This document shows, piece after piece, positions 53,193-62,854 of a DNA stretch of 64,000 nucleotides. The position numbers and the translations under genes are program-made. The number at the start of each line of letters is the position of its first letter. The first letter of the stretch is position 1. Source of the stretch: JAHFUA01 sp963808725 (GTDB taxonomy: Bacteria; Acidobacteriota; Terriglobia; Terriglobales; Acidobacteriaceae); the NCBI GenBank assembly GCA_963808725.1, contig CAWEGO010000003.1, positions 310,001 through 374,000 of the forward strand. Direction: 5' to 3'. Under the pieces are notes generated by a model that was given only the letters and a program-made list of their open reading frames with translations, had not been told where the DNA came from and searched no databases.

Positions 53193-53735
53193 CTACTTGG
53201 CGATCACGCCGCAGGCGATGCGGGGCCCGGCATTGCCGGCGGGATCGCTCTTCATGTCATCCGCCTTGGCGTGGATCATGAGCGATGTCCCGCCGTTGGC
53301 GAATACCGAATTGGGCACGCCTTCGGCGAGCGTCACCCGCGGGTCATCGACCGTTCCCTTGGCGGTGCCGTCCGCCTTGACGGTGAAATTGGGCATATCG
53401 CCGGCGTGAGGCCCCTGCGGGTTCTCCAGGCCATGCTGCTTGTGCTCGGGATTGAAATGACCCCCGGCAGACTTGAAGGCGTCCGCGGGCGCCGCAGGGT
53501 CGGCTTCGCACTTGGCGTTCTGGTGGATGTGGATAGCGTGCTCGCCGGGCGGCAGGTTCTTGAGGTTGTACTTGATCTGGACGCCCGTGCCCTTGGGGCT
53601 GAGCGTGGCGGTGCCCACGCTCTCTCCTTTGGCGTCCTTCAGTTCGACGGTCTTGCCGCCCTTGGCGTGGGCCTGCGGCAGCGCCAGGACGAGCGCTATC
53701 GCTGCCATGGCTGCCAACAATATCGTGTGCCTCAT
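53193..53735 (-). CDS. sodC: Periplasmic Cu-Zn superoxide dismutase
   Basis: 180 residues. Signal peptide TILLAAMAAIALVLALPQAHA. Copper/zinc ligands: GEHAIHIHQNAKCE (two Cu His plus disulfide Cys), GGHFNPEHKQHG (bridging His and Zn ligands), PHAGDMPN (His/Asp) and SLMIHAKADD (last Cu His), then IACGVI with the second disulfide Cys. It dismutates superoxide in the periplasm. Complete, monocistronic. Confidence 0.96.
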   Translation of the reverse strand: MRHTILLAAMAAIALVLALPQAHAKGGKTVELKDAKGESVGTATLSPKGTGVQIKYNLKNLPPGEHAIHIHQNAKCEADPAAPADAFKSAGGHFNPEHKQHGLENPQGPHAGDMPNFTVKADGTAKGTVDDPRVTLAEGVPNSVFANGGTSLMIHAKADDMKSDPAGNAGPRIACGVIAK

Positions 53736-53908
53736 GGGGGTGCCTCCTGCGGGAATAACGGCGCCATGTAAGATACCGGGTCGAGCACAGGTGTGGCAAA
53801 TGAGCCGATAGCCGGATCACTGCGACCCTGCCCACCTGCCGGCATCCAATATGGTAGGCTTTCTAAAGCTTCGGGTGAGTGTATCCGTCCCTCTATAAGG
53901 ACATAAAG

Positions 53909-56956
<3,048 letters not shown>

Positions 56957-56961
56957 GAACC

Positions 56962-56995
56962 AGCACTCAGCAGTCAGCATTCAGCCGTCAGCAAC
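56962..56995 (+). repeat. Degenerate 7-bp tandem array after secA
   Basis: Five units with period 7 (AGCACTC, AGCAGTC, AGCATTC, AGCCGTC, AGCAAC), starting 5 bases after the SecA stop at 56956. Consensus AGCNNTC. No inverted partner follows. Confidence 0.75.
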
Positions 56996-57042
56996 TTTGA
57001 AGGGGCACGGCTTGAGCCGCGCCGCATGGCCCAACCAAGAGC

Positions 57043-57185
57043 TGTCATCCTGAGGAAGCCCAACCGAGCGCGCCAGCTCCCTCGCTCCGCTCGGGATTTC
57101 GCCTGCGGGCTCAGACGCCCGCAAAGCGGCTCAACTTCGCTTGCCCTCGCTCGCTCCGCTCGCTCGACCCGCGCTCAGGATGACA
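57043..57185. mobile_element. MITE-like element with 12-bp terminal inverted repeats
   Basis: TGTCATCCTGAG (57043-57054) and CTCAGGATGACA (57174-57185) are exact inverse copies bounding 143 bp. The inside is itself full of CTCGCTCCGCTCG-type direct repeats. No coding capacity. TGTCATCCTGAG is a recurring intergenic motif in acidobacterial genomes as I remember it. The right end supplies the stop codon of the CYTH gene. Confidence 0.6.
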
Positions 57186-57768
57186 ATTTTCTGTTCTGCG
57201 GAACCCTCTCAGCCACGCCCACGGCCGCAAACGTCATCTCCTTGGCGGAACTGCCTGTGCGGCGCTTCCACTCGTCAAACATCGCGCCGTAACTGAGCGT
57301 GATGTAGCTGCTTTGCGGGATGCCCAGCAGCTTGGCCGAGCGGTCAATCCAGCGCGGACGGCCTTCAATCTCGGCCACGGTACCGATAGGGGTCTCGTCG
57401 ATCACCACGTGGCCCTGGCCGTCCGTCCACTCGCTGCGGAACTTCTCGTAGCGGAAGCTGGGGGAGAATCCCAGTGCGCGCAGAATTCTTTCGAGCGTCG
57501 CGCCATCCGTGACCTCGGTCTCGAGCTCCTGGCGCGATTTGTGCCGCCGCGCCGTGCCCTTCGACTTGTGGGTAAACGTCCAGCGGTCGCCGTACTTCCG
57601 CAGGCGCAGGATCTCGCCACGTTTCCGCAACGGCTGCCCGGGCCGGTCGTAGAGGACATTCATCTCGTGCGTGCGCCGCGTGACCAGCCGGAACCCGGAG
57701 GCACGCAGCCGCCGCGCCAGCGCCTGCGCGTCCGCAACCAGGAATTTGATCTCGACTTCGCGTGCCAT
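57175..57768 (-). CDS. CYTH-domain protein (CyaB/ThTPase superfamily)
   Basis: 197 residues from ATG 57768. The ExExK signature is EVEIKF at residues 4-8. Further charged positions lining the tunnel: LRLRKYGDRWTFTHKSKG, RQELETEVTD, YEKFRSEWTDG, VVIDETPIGTVAEIEG. The fold hydrolyses or cyclises triphosphates (class IV adenylate cyclase, thiamine triphosphatase or tripolyphosphatase); which one cannot be read from sequence. The last codons and TGA lie in the MITE terminal repeat, so the C-terminus (RVPQNRKLSS) was probably created by its insertion. Confidence 0.88.
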   Translation of the reverse strand: MAREVEIKFLVADAQALARRLRASGFRLVTRRTHEMNVLYDRPGQPLRKRGEILRLRKYGDRWTFTHKSKGTARRHKSRQELETEVTDGATLERILRALGFSPSFRYEKFRSEWTDGQGHVVIDETPIGTVAEIEGRPRWIDRSAKLLGIPQSSYITLSYGAMFDEWKRRTGSSAKEMTFAAVGVAERVPQNRKLSS

Positions 57769-57842
57769 CTTCAGAAGTATAAAACCCACCACCGAGACAC
57801 GGAGGCAGGGGGATTGCTAGGATTCCTTTTTCGGAGGACGGA

Positions 57843-58235
57843 ATGAACCAAGGCAAGCGCGAGCGGCGGTACATCAACATCGGCGGACGTCCCACCAACC
57901 TGCCGTTCAGCGACGGTGTGCTGATCGGCGACACGCTGTTTCTCTCCGGCCGGATCGGGATCGATCCCCGCACCATGCAGGCGGCGGCCGATGTCGGCGA
58001 AGAAATTCGCTTGCTGCTCGATGGCGTCCGCGCCACCCTCGAAGCCGCCGGGATGACGATGGACGAACTGGTCTACGTGCAGGTGTATTGCATTGATCTG
58101 TCGCTTTACGACATGTTCAACGCGGCCTATCGCAAGTATTTTGGACGGGATTTGCCGGCGCGGGCGTTCCTCGGAGCCGGGTCGTTGTTGCGGAATGCGC
58201 GCTTCGAAATGCAGGGGATCGCAATGCGCTCTTAG
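57843..58235 (+). CDS. RidA/YjgF-family protein
   Basis: 130 residues, start after GGAGGA. Family features: LPFSDGVLIGDTLFLSGRIG, a central LLLDGVRATLEAAGMTMDEL helix, VQVYCIDLSLYDMFNAAYRK, and the PARAFLGAGSLLRNARFEMQ strand with the Arg of the imine-binding site replaced in context (RAFLGA). RidA hydrolyses reactive enamine/imine intermediates from PLP enzymes. The TAG stop is the first three bases of a heptamer array. Confidence 0.92.
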   Translation: MNQGKRERRYINIGGRPTNLPFSDGVLIGDTLFLSGRIGIDPRTMQAAADVGEEIRLLLDGVRATLEAAGMTMDELVYVQVYCIDLSLYDMFNAAYRKYFGRDLPARAFLGAGSLLRNARFEMQGIAMRS

Positions 58236-58356
58236 CTCTTAGCGGTTGGCTCTTAGCTCTTGGTTCTTAGCTTTGGCAGCGAAGTTCTGGCGGTTGGTCT
58301 TCTTGAAGGCTAAAGCCAACAGCCAATAGCTAAAAGCCAAGAGCCAATAGCTATTT
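58233..58356. repeat. Paired inverted arrays of 7-bp units between convergent genes
   Basis: Plus strand, 58233-58274: six contiguous 7-mers of type T(A/G)GCTNT (starting TAGCTCT, TAGCGGT, TGGCTCT). Minus strand, 58353 down to 58308: the same type again (TAGCTAT, TGGCTCT, TGGCTTT ...). The first TAG of each array is the stop codon of ridA and of the prenyl synthase respectively. The two arrays are reverse complements of one another in type and could form a long imperfect hairpin with a 33-bp loop. Confidence 0.8.
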
Positions 58357-59346
58357 CTCCCGCGCCACCACGAACTCCGGCGCCCACAGCAGGGCGCGCT
58401 TGATCTCCGAGTCGGGAAGATCGCAGATGGCGCTGCGCGCGTCGGCGGCGTACTCATGGGCGCGGGCGGTCGCCGCCTCGAGCGAGCCATAGCGGTTGAG
58501 AATGGCAAGAATCTGATCGTGCGTCACGGACTGAAACGCGCGTTCCTCCAGCACCGTCTGGATGAGCGCCTTCTCTTTCGGCGTGCAGCGCGCGAGTGCC
58601 TGGATCACCGCCATGGTGGCCTTGCCCTCGCGCAGGTCGCTGGCCACGGGCTTGCCGAGCACATCTTCCGAAGCCGTGAGGTCGAGCACGTCGTCAACGA
58701 GCTGGAACGCCATGCCGAGACTGCGGCCGTAGCGTGCGAGCTTTTCTTCATCCTCAGCGGAAGCGCCGCTGACGATGGCTCCCAGGCGCGTGCAGGTGGA
58801 GAACAGACATGCGGTCTTGCGCTGGATCAGGTCGAAATGCTCGTCGAGCGTGATCGAGCGGCCCAGCTTCTCCATCTGCAGCAGTTCGCCTTCGACCATC
58901 TGCTGCGTCAGTTCAATGAGCACGTCGAGGATCCTAAAATTGCGCTCCTGCACGGCGATCTTGAACGACTGCATGTAAAGCCAGTCGCCGGCCAGCACGC
59001 ACTTCGAGTTGCCCCACTTGGTGTTAGCGGCGGGGCGTCCGCGGCGGGTGCGGGCCTCGTCGATGATGTCATCGTGCACCAGCGTGGCGGTGTGGATCAT
59101 CTCCACCACCGCGCCCAGGCGGATGGCGCCGCGTCCGGTGTAGTCAAAAAGCTTGGCGGAAAGCAGCAGCAGGGCAGGGCGGATGCGCTTGCCGCCGCCC
59201 GCGCGCAGGTATTCGCCGATCTCGGTGATGGCCGGTACGGTCGAGACCGTATCCCGCCCGAACTCGCGCTCCACCGCTTCCAGGTCGTCGCGCAGGAGTT
59301 CGAAAACCTCCTTCGCCTTCACACCGTTGATGGCGGGTGTGCTCAC
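58351..59346 (-). CDS. Trans-polyprenyl diphosphate synthase
   Basis: 331 residues from GTG 59346. First aspartate-rich motif: LVHDDIIDEARTRRGRPAAN (DDxxD); second: FQLVDDVLDLTASEDVLGKP (DDxxD), then the KATMAVIQAL helix. Residues before the first motif (TATLVH) are small, fitting long-chain products (C35-C50 for menaquinone/ubiquinone side chains). Its start is one base after the YajQ stop, so the two are co-transcribed. Ends in the heptamer array. Confidence 0.93.
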   Translation of the reverse strand: MSTPAINGVKAKEVFELLRDDLEAVEREFGRDTVSTVPAITEIGEYLRAGGGKRIRPALLLLSAKLFDYTGRGAIRLGAVVEMIHTATLVHDDIIDEARTRRGRPAANTKWGNSKCVLAGDWLYMQSFKIAVQERNFRILDVLIELTQQMVEGELLQMEKLGRSITLDEHFDLIQRKTACLFSTCTRLGAIVSGASAEDEEKLARYGRSLGMAFQLVDDVLDLTASEDVLGKPVASDLREGKATMAVIQALARCTPKEKALIQTVLEERAFQSVTHDQILAILNRYGSLEAATARAHEYAADARSAICDLPDSEIKRALLWAPEFVVAREK

Positions 59347-59347
59347 G

Positions 59348-59842
59348 TCAGTTCGACCTGTAGTTGGTGAAGTGCATGTCGATGCCGAGGTCGGTATTGC
59401 GCAGCAGAGCGATGATCTCCTGAAGGATGTCGCGGTCCTTGCCGCTCACCCGCACCGTGTCTGCCTGGATCGAGACCTGGACCTTCTTCTTCGACTCCTT
59501 GATCAGCTTCACGATCTCACGCGCCTTCTCGATCGGGATCCCCTGCTGCATACTGATGCGCTGCCTGACGGTGCTGCCGGCCGCCGGCTCGACCGTGCCG
59601 TAGGTGAGCGCCTTGAGCGGCACGCCGCGCTTGACCAGTCGCTGCTGCAGCACGTCGTTTACCGCCCTTAGTTTGAACTCGTCCTCGGAGTGCAGCACGA
59701 TGGCTTCCTTGTCCTCAAGCTCGATCGTCGACTTCGAGCTCTTCAGGTCGAAGCGCGTGTGCACTTCCTTGAGCGCCTGCTGGATGGCGTTGCTTACCTC
59801 CTGCAGGTCCACCTTGCTCACAATGTCGAACGATTCGGCCAT
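59348..59842 (-). CDS. YajQ/UPF0234 nucleotide-binding protein
   Basis: 164 residues. Starts MAESFDIVSKVDLQEVSNAI, with HTRFDLKSSKSTIELEDKEA, KLRAVNDVLQQRLVKRGVPL, ARE-IVKLIKESKKKVQVSI and TVRVSGKDRDILQEIIALLR, covering the two alternating ferredoxin-like domains of YajQ. Members bind cyclic-di-GMP and act on transcription in some species; here that is inferred. It forms an operon with tatD upstream (22 bp) and the prenyl synthase downstream. Confidence 0.94.
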   Translation of the reverse strand: MAESFDIVSKVDLQEVSNAIQQALKEVHTRFDLKSSKSTIELEDKEAIVLHSEDEFKLRAVNDVLQQRLVKRGVPLKALTYGTVEPAAGSTVRQRISMQQGIPIEKAREIVKLIKESKKKVQVSIQADTVRVSGKDRDILQEIIALLRNTDLGIDMHFTNYRSN

Positions 59843-59864
59843 GCTCCCTCAGCAGTGCAATAGA

Positions 59865-60725
59865 TTACCGTGCCGCGCCCCGCGATGGGGAAGGAATCGG
59901 CATTCCGGCGTTACTGGTTGGCGGGACTTTGAAAAACCAGCAAAAATTTTGCGCGGTGTGAAGACCCACTTCTTCCGCCGAAATACCGCGCAGTTCGCCG
60001 ATCTGGCGCGCGACCTCCTTCACGAATGCCGGCTCGTTGCGCTTGCCGCGATGCGGCACCGGCGCGAGAAAGGGAGAATCGGTCTCGATGAAGATGCGGT
60101 CGAGGGGCAGCTCCCGCGCCGCGTCGCGAATGTTCTGCGCCTTGGGGAAGGTCACATTGCCGGCGAAGGAGATCATGAAGCCCAGGTCGAGAGCGCGCCG
60201 CGCATGCTCCATCAGGCCGGTGAAGCAGTGCAGGACGCCGCCCAGTCCACTCGGCGCCCATCGCTCGGCGAGGATGCCGAGGCACTCGTCCCAGGCGTTC
60301 TGGCTGCCCGCCGACGGCCGACAGTGGATTACCACCGGCAATCGCGCCGCGCGTGCCAGATCAAGCTGCTTCAGGAAGACCGCCCGCTGCACCTCGCGCG
60401 GCGAGTGATCGTAGAAGTAATCGAGCCCAATCTCGCCCCAGGCGATAACTTCGGGATTGCCGGCCAGGGTGCTCAGCTCGTCGAAGTCGGCGTCAGTGGC
60501 GAGTTTCGCTTCATGCGGATGGATTCCAACCGTGGCGTAGATCCGAGGCTCGCCGGCCTTCTCGCGATTGGCGAGTTGGATGGCGCAATCGAGCGACCCC
60601 GGCCCCGTTCCGCTGCCGATGGCGACCACGGTCGCGATCGCGGCCTCATGCGCCCGCGCCAGCACGGCGTCGCGGTCGGCGTCGAACTGCGGCATCTCGA
60701 GATGAGCGTGGGAGTCGATGAACAT
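59865..60725 (-). CDS. tatD: TatD-family metal-dependent DNase
   Basis: 286 residues from ATG 60725 (MFIDSHAHLEMPQFDADRDA). Metal ligands: SHAHLE, EIGLDYFYD, PVVIHCRPS, LHCFTG and IFIETDSPFLAPVPHRGKRN. The protein is a TIM-barrel 3'-5' exonuclease for DNA/RNA repair. The upstream in-frame codons derive from an octamer repeat array (MNQWINESM), so the later ATG is the authentic start. Follows metG on the same strand. Confidence 0.94.
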   Translation of the reverse strand: MFIDSHAHLEMPQFDADRDAVLARAHEAAIATVVAIGSGTGPGSLDCAIQLANREKAGEPRIYATVGIHPHEAKLATDADFDELSTLAGNPEVIAWGEIGLDYFYDHSPREVQRAVFLKQLDLARAARLPVVIHCRPSAGSQNAWDECLGILAERWAPSGLGGVLHCFTGLMEHARRALDLGFMISFAGNVTFPKAQNIRDAARELPLDRIFIETDSPFLAPVPHRGKRNEPAFVKEVARQIGELRGISAEEVGLHTAQNFCWFFKVPPTSNAGMPIPSPSRGAAR

Positions 60726-60836
60726 TGATTCATTAATCCATTGGTTCATCGATTCATTAGTAGGCACCAGAGTGGGTACTACGAGACGTGGTTTCAATGG
60801 CTCAATAAATCAATGGATCAATGAATCCATTACTTC
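60722..60836. repeat. Paired inverted arrays of 8-bp units between metG and tatD
   Basis: Plus strand 60722-60760 shows period 8 (ATTGATTC, ATTAATCC, ATTGGTTC, ATCGATTC); 60793-60830 shows TCAATAAA, TCAATGGA, TCAATGAA, TCCATTAC, the reverse-complement type. The first array contains the tatD start codon and the second ends at the metG stop codon. The arrays are separated by ~32 bp of unique sequence. Confidence 0.75.
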
Positions 60837-62854
60837 AATCTAGCCCCGACCGGAACATCTTCCAGGAATCCCGCCAGCACCGGCGAGCCCTTCTCGCCCA
60901 CCGACGCAGCGACCATCATCCCGTTCGATTCCAGGCCACGCAGCTTGCGCGGTTGCAGGTTGACGACCAGCACGACCTTGCGCCCGACCAGCGACTCCGG
61001 CGTATAGGCCTCGGCGATGCCGGCCACCACCTGACGGACTTCCGTGCCGATGTCCACTTCCAGACGCAGCAGCTTGTCGGCGCCTTTCACCTTCTCCGCG
61101 ACTTTTACCTGCCCAACGCGCATCTCGACTTTGGCGAAATCGTCGATGCTGATGCGCCCGTCGGGAGTGGCTGCCGAGGCGGCCGTTGCAGGCGGGGGCG
61201 CGACGGCCGCTTGCGTCGGCAGTAGTCCAGCCTGAGCGGGCGCAGTCGGCGCTGTTTGAGCTACGGTGCGCTGCTGTTCCATCTGCTGCATCCTTTCGAT
61301 CGCGGATTTATCGGCGCGCGGAAACACGGGCTCCACTTTGCCCAGCTTGGTGCCGTGCTGCAGTTGGCCCCACTTGAGGTCCGTCAGGCGGAAGTCGGAG
61401 ATGGCGCCCAGCCCGAACTGCTCCCATATGCGGGCCGTCGATTCCGGAATCGCCGGGTGCGCCAGCGCGGTCACGATCCGCAGCGCTTCGGCCGCGGTGT
61501 AGAGGATGGTCGCCAGGCGCGAGCGGCTGCCCTCATCCTCTTTTTCGGCCACGGCCCAGGGCTCGTTCTCCACGATGTATTTGTTGACCGCGCCCACCAG
61601 CGACCACGCGGCTTCGAGCGCGCGCGAGAACTGGAAGTCGTCCCAGAGGGAAGCGAAGCTGGCGATGGTCTCCTCGGCCGCTCTGGCGATAGCGTCGTCC
61701 GCCGCGGTGCGGGAGCCGCCGGACGAAGGATACGGCATCTCACCGTGGAAGTAGCGCGCGATCATGGTGAGCGTGCGGCTGGCGAGGTTACCGAGATCGT
61801 TGGCGAGGTCGGAGTTGTAACGCTGCACCAGCGCGTCGAAGGAGAAGCTACCGTCCTGTCCGAAGACCACTTCGCGCAACAGGAAGTAGCGCAGCGCGTC
61901 GTTGCCGAGCACATCGATTACGGTTTCGGCGCGCACGATGTTGCCGCGCGACTTCGACATCTTGCTTTCCTCGAACAGCAGCCAGCCGTGCGCCACGATG
62001 GACTTGGGCAGTGGCAGCCCGGCCGCCATCAGGAAGGCAGGCCAGTACACGCAGTGGAAGCGCACGATCTCCTTGCCGATCATGTGCACGTCGGCAGGCC
62101 AGTAGTGCGCGAACTTCTGCTGGTCTTTCTTGTCCGGCGAACCGAAGCCAATCGCGGTGCAGTAGTTGCTCAGCGCGTCCAGCCAGACGTAGATCACGTG
62201 CTTGGGGTCGTCCGGCACCGGGATGCCCCACTTGATGGTGGTGCGGCTGATTGAAAGATCACGCAGCCCGCTGCGCACGAATGCCATCACCTCGTTGCGG
62301 CGCGTTTCCGGGCGGATGAAGTCGGGCTGCCCGGTATAGAGCTTGAGCAGCTTGTCTTCAAAAGCCGAGAGCTTGAAGAAGTAATTTTCTTCGCTCACGG
62401 TCTCGGTCGGGCGTCCGCACTCGGGGCAGGGCGAGCCGGGCGTGGCTGCGTCCACGTAGAGCTCATCGAAGACGCAGTACTGGCCGCTGTAGGAGCCTTT
62501 GTAGATGTAGCCGTTGTCGCGGATGCGGCGAAACATCTCCTGCACGCCCAGCTTGTGGCGCGGTTCGGTGGTGCGGATGAAGTCGTCATAGCTGATGTTC
62601 ATCCGGTTCCACAGCCCGCGGAATTCGCCGGCGATGCGGTCGGTGAGCTGCTGGGGAGTGATGCCGGCCTCGGCCGCCGAGCGCTCGATCTTCTGTCCGT
62701 GCTCATCGGTGCCGGTCAAGAAGAACGTGTCGGAGCCCAGCATGCGCTGGCGGCGCGCGATGGCGTCGCAGGCGATGGTGGTGTACGCGTGCCCGATGTG
62801 CGGGCGGGCGTTGACGTAGTAGATCGGGGTCGTAATGTAGAATTTACTACCCAT
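60830..62854 (-). CDS. metG: Methionyl-tRNA synthetase with EMAP domain
   Basis: 674 residues. HIGH motif in NARPHIGHAYTT (~20), zinc knuckle CPECGRP, KMSKS motif in SKMSKSRGN (~301), anticodon-binding helical domain, and a C-terminal tRNA-binding/EMAP domain from ~570 (ISIDDFAKVEMRVGQVKVAE ... RKVVLVVNLQPRKLRGLESN). An Ala/Pro linker joins the parts. The start overlaps the larC stop by eight bases. Complete. Confidence 0.97.
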   Translation of the reverse strand: MGSKFYITTPIYYVNARPHIGHAYTTIACDAIARRQRMLGSDTFFLTGTDEHGQKIERSAAEAGITPQQLTDRIAGEFRGLWNRMNISYDDFIRTTEPRHKLGVQEMFRRIRDNGYIYKGSYSGQYCVFDELYVDAATPGSPCPECGRPTETVSEENYFFKLSAFEDKLLKLYTGQPDFIRPETRRNEVMAFVRSGLRDLSISRTTIKWGIPVPDDPKHVIYVWLDALSNYCTAIGFGSPDKKDQQKFAHYWPADVHMIGKEIVRFHCVYWPAFLMAAGLPLPKSIVAHGWLLFEESKMSKSRGNIVRAETVIDVLGNDALRYFLLREVVFGQDGSFSFDALVQRYNSDLANDLGNLASRTLTMIARYFHGEMPYPSSGGSRTAADDAIARAAEETIASFASLWDDFQFSRALEAAWSLVGAVNKYIVENEPWAVAEKEDEGSRSRLATILYTAAEALRIVTALAHPAIPESTARIWEQFGLGAISDFRLTDLKWGQLQHGTKLGKVEPVFPRADKSAIERMQQMEQQRTVAQTAPTAPAQAGLLPTQAAVAPPPATAASAATPDGRISIDDFAKVEMRVGQVKVAEKVKGADKLLRLEVDIGTEVRQVVAGIAEAYTPESLVGRKVVLVVNLQPRKLRGLESNGMMVAASVGEKGSPVLAGFLEDVPVGARLK

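Noticed and set aside
58233..58356. Short repeats as a possible CRISPR array
   Set aside because: Units are 7 bp, contiguous and degenerate, without spacers; no cas gene anywhere in the window.
61256..62254. 332-codon plus-strand frame inside metG
   Set aside because: Shadow of metG in the opposite strand; composition Arg/His/Val-rich.
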